Source: Thermoplasmatota archaeon (GTDB lineage Archaea; Thermoplasmatota; E2; JACPAO01; JAHFTW01). From it: 5,601 nt of DNA. Positions within the stretch are counted from its first letter, which is position 1. Each line of letters starts with the position of its first letter. Below the pieces are notes generated by a model, which saw nothing but the letters and a program-made list of their open reading frames with translations, made no database searches and was not told the DNA's origin. The stretch covers positions 1-5,601 of the forward strand of contig JANQNI010000081.1 in the NCBI GenBank assembly GCA_028289805.1, given 5' to 3'. The position numbers and the translations under genes are program-made. Positions 5,255 to 5,601 of this stretch are shown one piece after another.

Positions 5255-5601
5255 GTGGCCTGGTTGTGGAAGGTGATGGCGCCGTGGGCGGTGCCGATCC
5301 TGAAGATGCGGTTGCACACGAAGACGCACGGCACCGAGCACGTCCCCCGGAAGGGCGCCGCCATCATTGCAAGCAACCACCTCTCCGCCCTCGACCACGT
5401 CGTCCTGCCGGCGGTGACCAACCGCGTCATCTACAACATCGGCAAGAAGGAGCACTTCGAGAAGCGGTTCAAGGCGTGGTTCATGCGCAACGTGGGCGTC
5501 ATCCCCCTGGACCGGGGCGCCGGCGACCAGGCGGCCCTGGAGAAGGCCAAGGAGGTCCTGGCCCGCGGCGACCTGTTCTGCATCTACCCCGAGGGGACGC
5601 G
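5255..5601 (+). CDS. plsC: PlsC-like 1-acylglycerol-3-phosphate acyltransferase, N-terminal part (truncated by window edge)
   Basis: About 115 residues are visible; the C-terminus is beyond the window. The PlsC/LPLAT motifs are present in order: NHLSALD (41-47) with the catalytic H42-x4-D47 pair (motif I), GVIPLDRG (81-88, motif II), and IYPEGT (110-115, motif III), cut just after. The N-terminal tryptophan- and hydrophobic-rich segment (3-20) would associate with the membrane. In bacteria and eukaryotes this family adds the second acyl chain to lysophosphatidic acid; in an archaeon the substrate is uncertain. GTG 5255 is chosen because a strong TATA box is centred about 26 nt upstream. ATG 5276 (residue 8) is in frame and partly overlaps a GGAAGGTGAT sequence too close to act as a normal ribosome-binding site. 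Another lysophospholipid-type acyltransferase function is possible; the fold assignment is firm. Confidence 0.88.
   Translation, partial: MAWLWKVMAPWAVPILKMRLHTKTHGTEHVPRKGAAIIASNHLSALDHVVLPAVTNRVIYNIGKKEHFEKRFKAWFMRNVGVIPLDRGAGDQAALEKAKEVLARGDLFCIYPEGT

Noticed and set aside
1..5601. CRISPR array, transposase, integrase, toxin-antitoxin or defence genes
   Set aside because: No regularly spaced repeats, terminal inverted repeats or matching protein domains were seen. The CPBP protein belongs to the abortive-infection-named family, but its setting is housekeeping and gives no reason to call it a defence gene.

Overview
The window is strongly GC-rich (roughly 70 % by eye) and archaeal. It carries the archaeal core run adenylate kinase (AdkA type) - DUF106/EMC3-like membrane protein - archaeal cytidylate kinase - Cbf5 pseudouridine synthase with a C-terminal PUA domain. 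It also has a tRNA-Ser without an encoded CCA, and several start codons with an AT-rich TATA-like octamer centred about 26 nt upstream, the geometry of leaderless archaeal transcripts. The proteins are not as acidic as haloarchaeal ones. The absence of rpl34e and rpl14e from the cluster and the PlsC-type acyltransferase fit a high-GC Thermoplasmatota (Marine Group II/III-like or a relative). That placement is inference, not proof.

Layout. Positions 1-542 (minus) hold the N-terminal part of a TraB-family protein that runs off the left edge. A 161-nt divergent intergenic region follows. From 704 to 4574 (plus) come adkA, the DUF106 insertase-like gene, cmk, cbf5 and a CPBP-family membrane protease gene that overlaps the end of cbf5. 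Facing them, with only 6 nt between the stop codons, is a small minus-strand gene (4581-4901) for a membrane-anchored zinc-ribbon protein. Positions 4902-5087 are non-coding and include a near-ideal G-quadruplex motif. A minus-strand tRNA-Ser(GGA) occupies 5088-5172. Across a short divergent promoter region with a perfect inverted repeat and one strong TATA element, a PlsC-like acyltransferase gene starts at 5255 and runs off the right edge.

How the genes fit together. The plus-strand block is a housekeeping group: two nucleoside monophosphate kinases, a probable Oxa1-superfamily membrane insertase and the catalytic subunit of the H/ACA RNA pseudouridylation machinery, followed by a CPBP protease. 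The promoter signals suggest at least two transcription starts in it, before adkA and before cbf5, the second overlapping the cmk stop codon. I see no defence system, CRISPR array, insertion sequence or other mobile element. The points that most deserve a second look are the leaderless promoter spacing, the shared tRNA/plsC control region, the G-quadruplex motif and the PlsC homologue in an archaeal setting.
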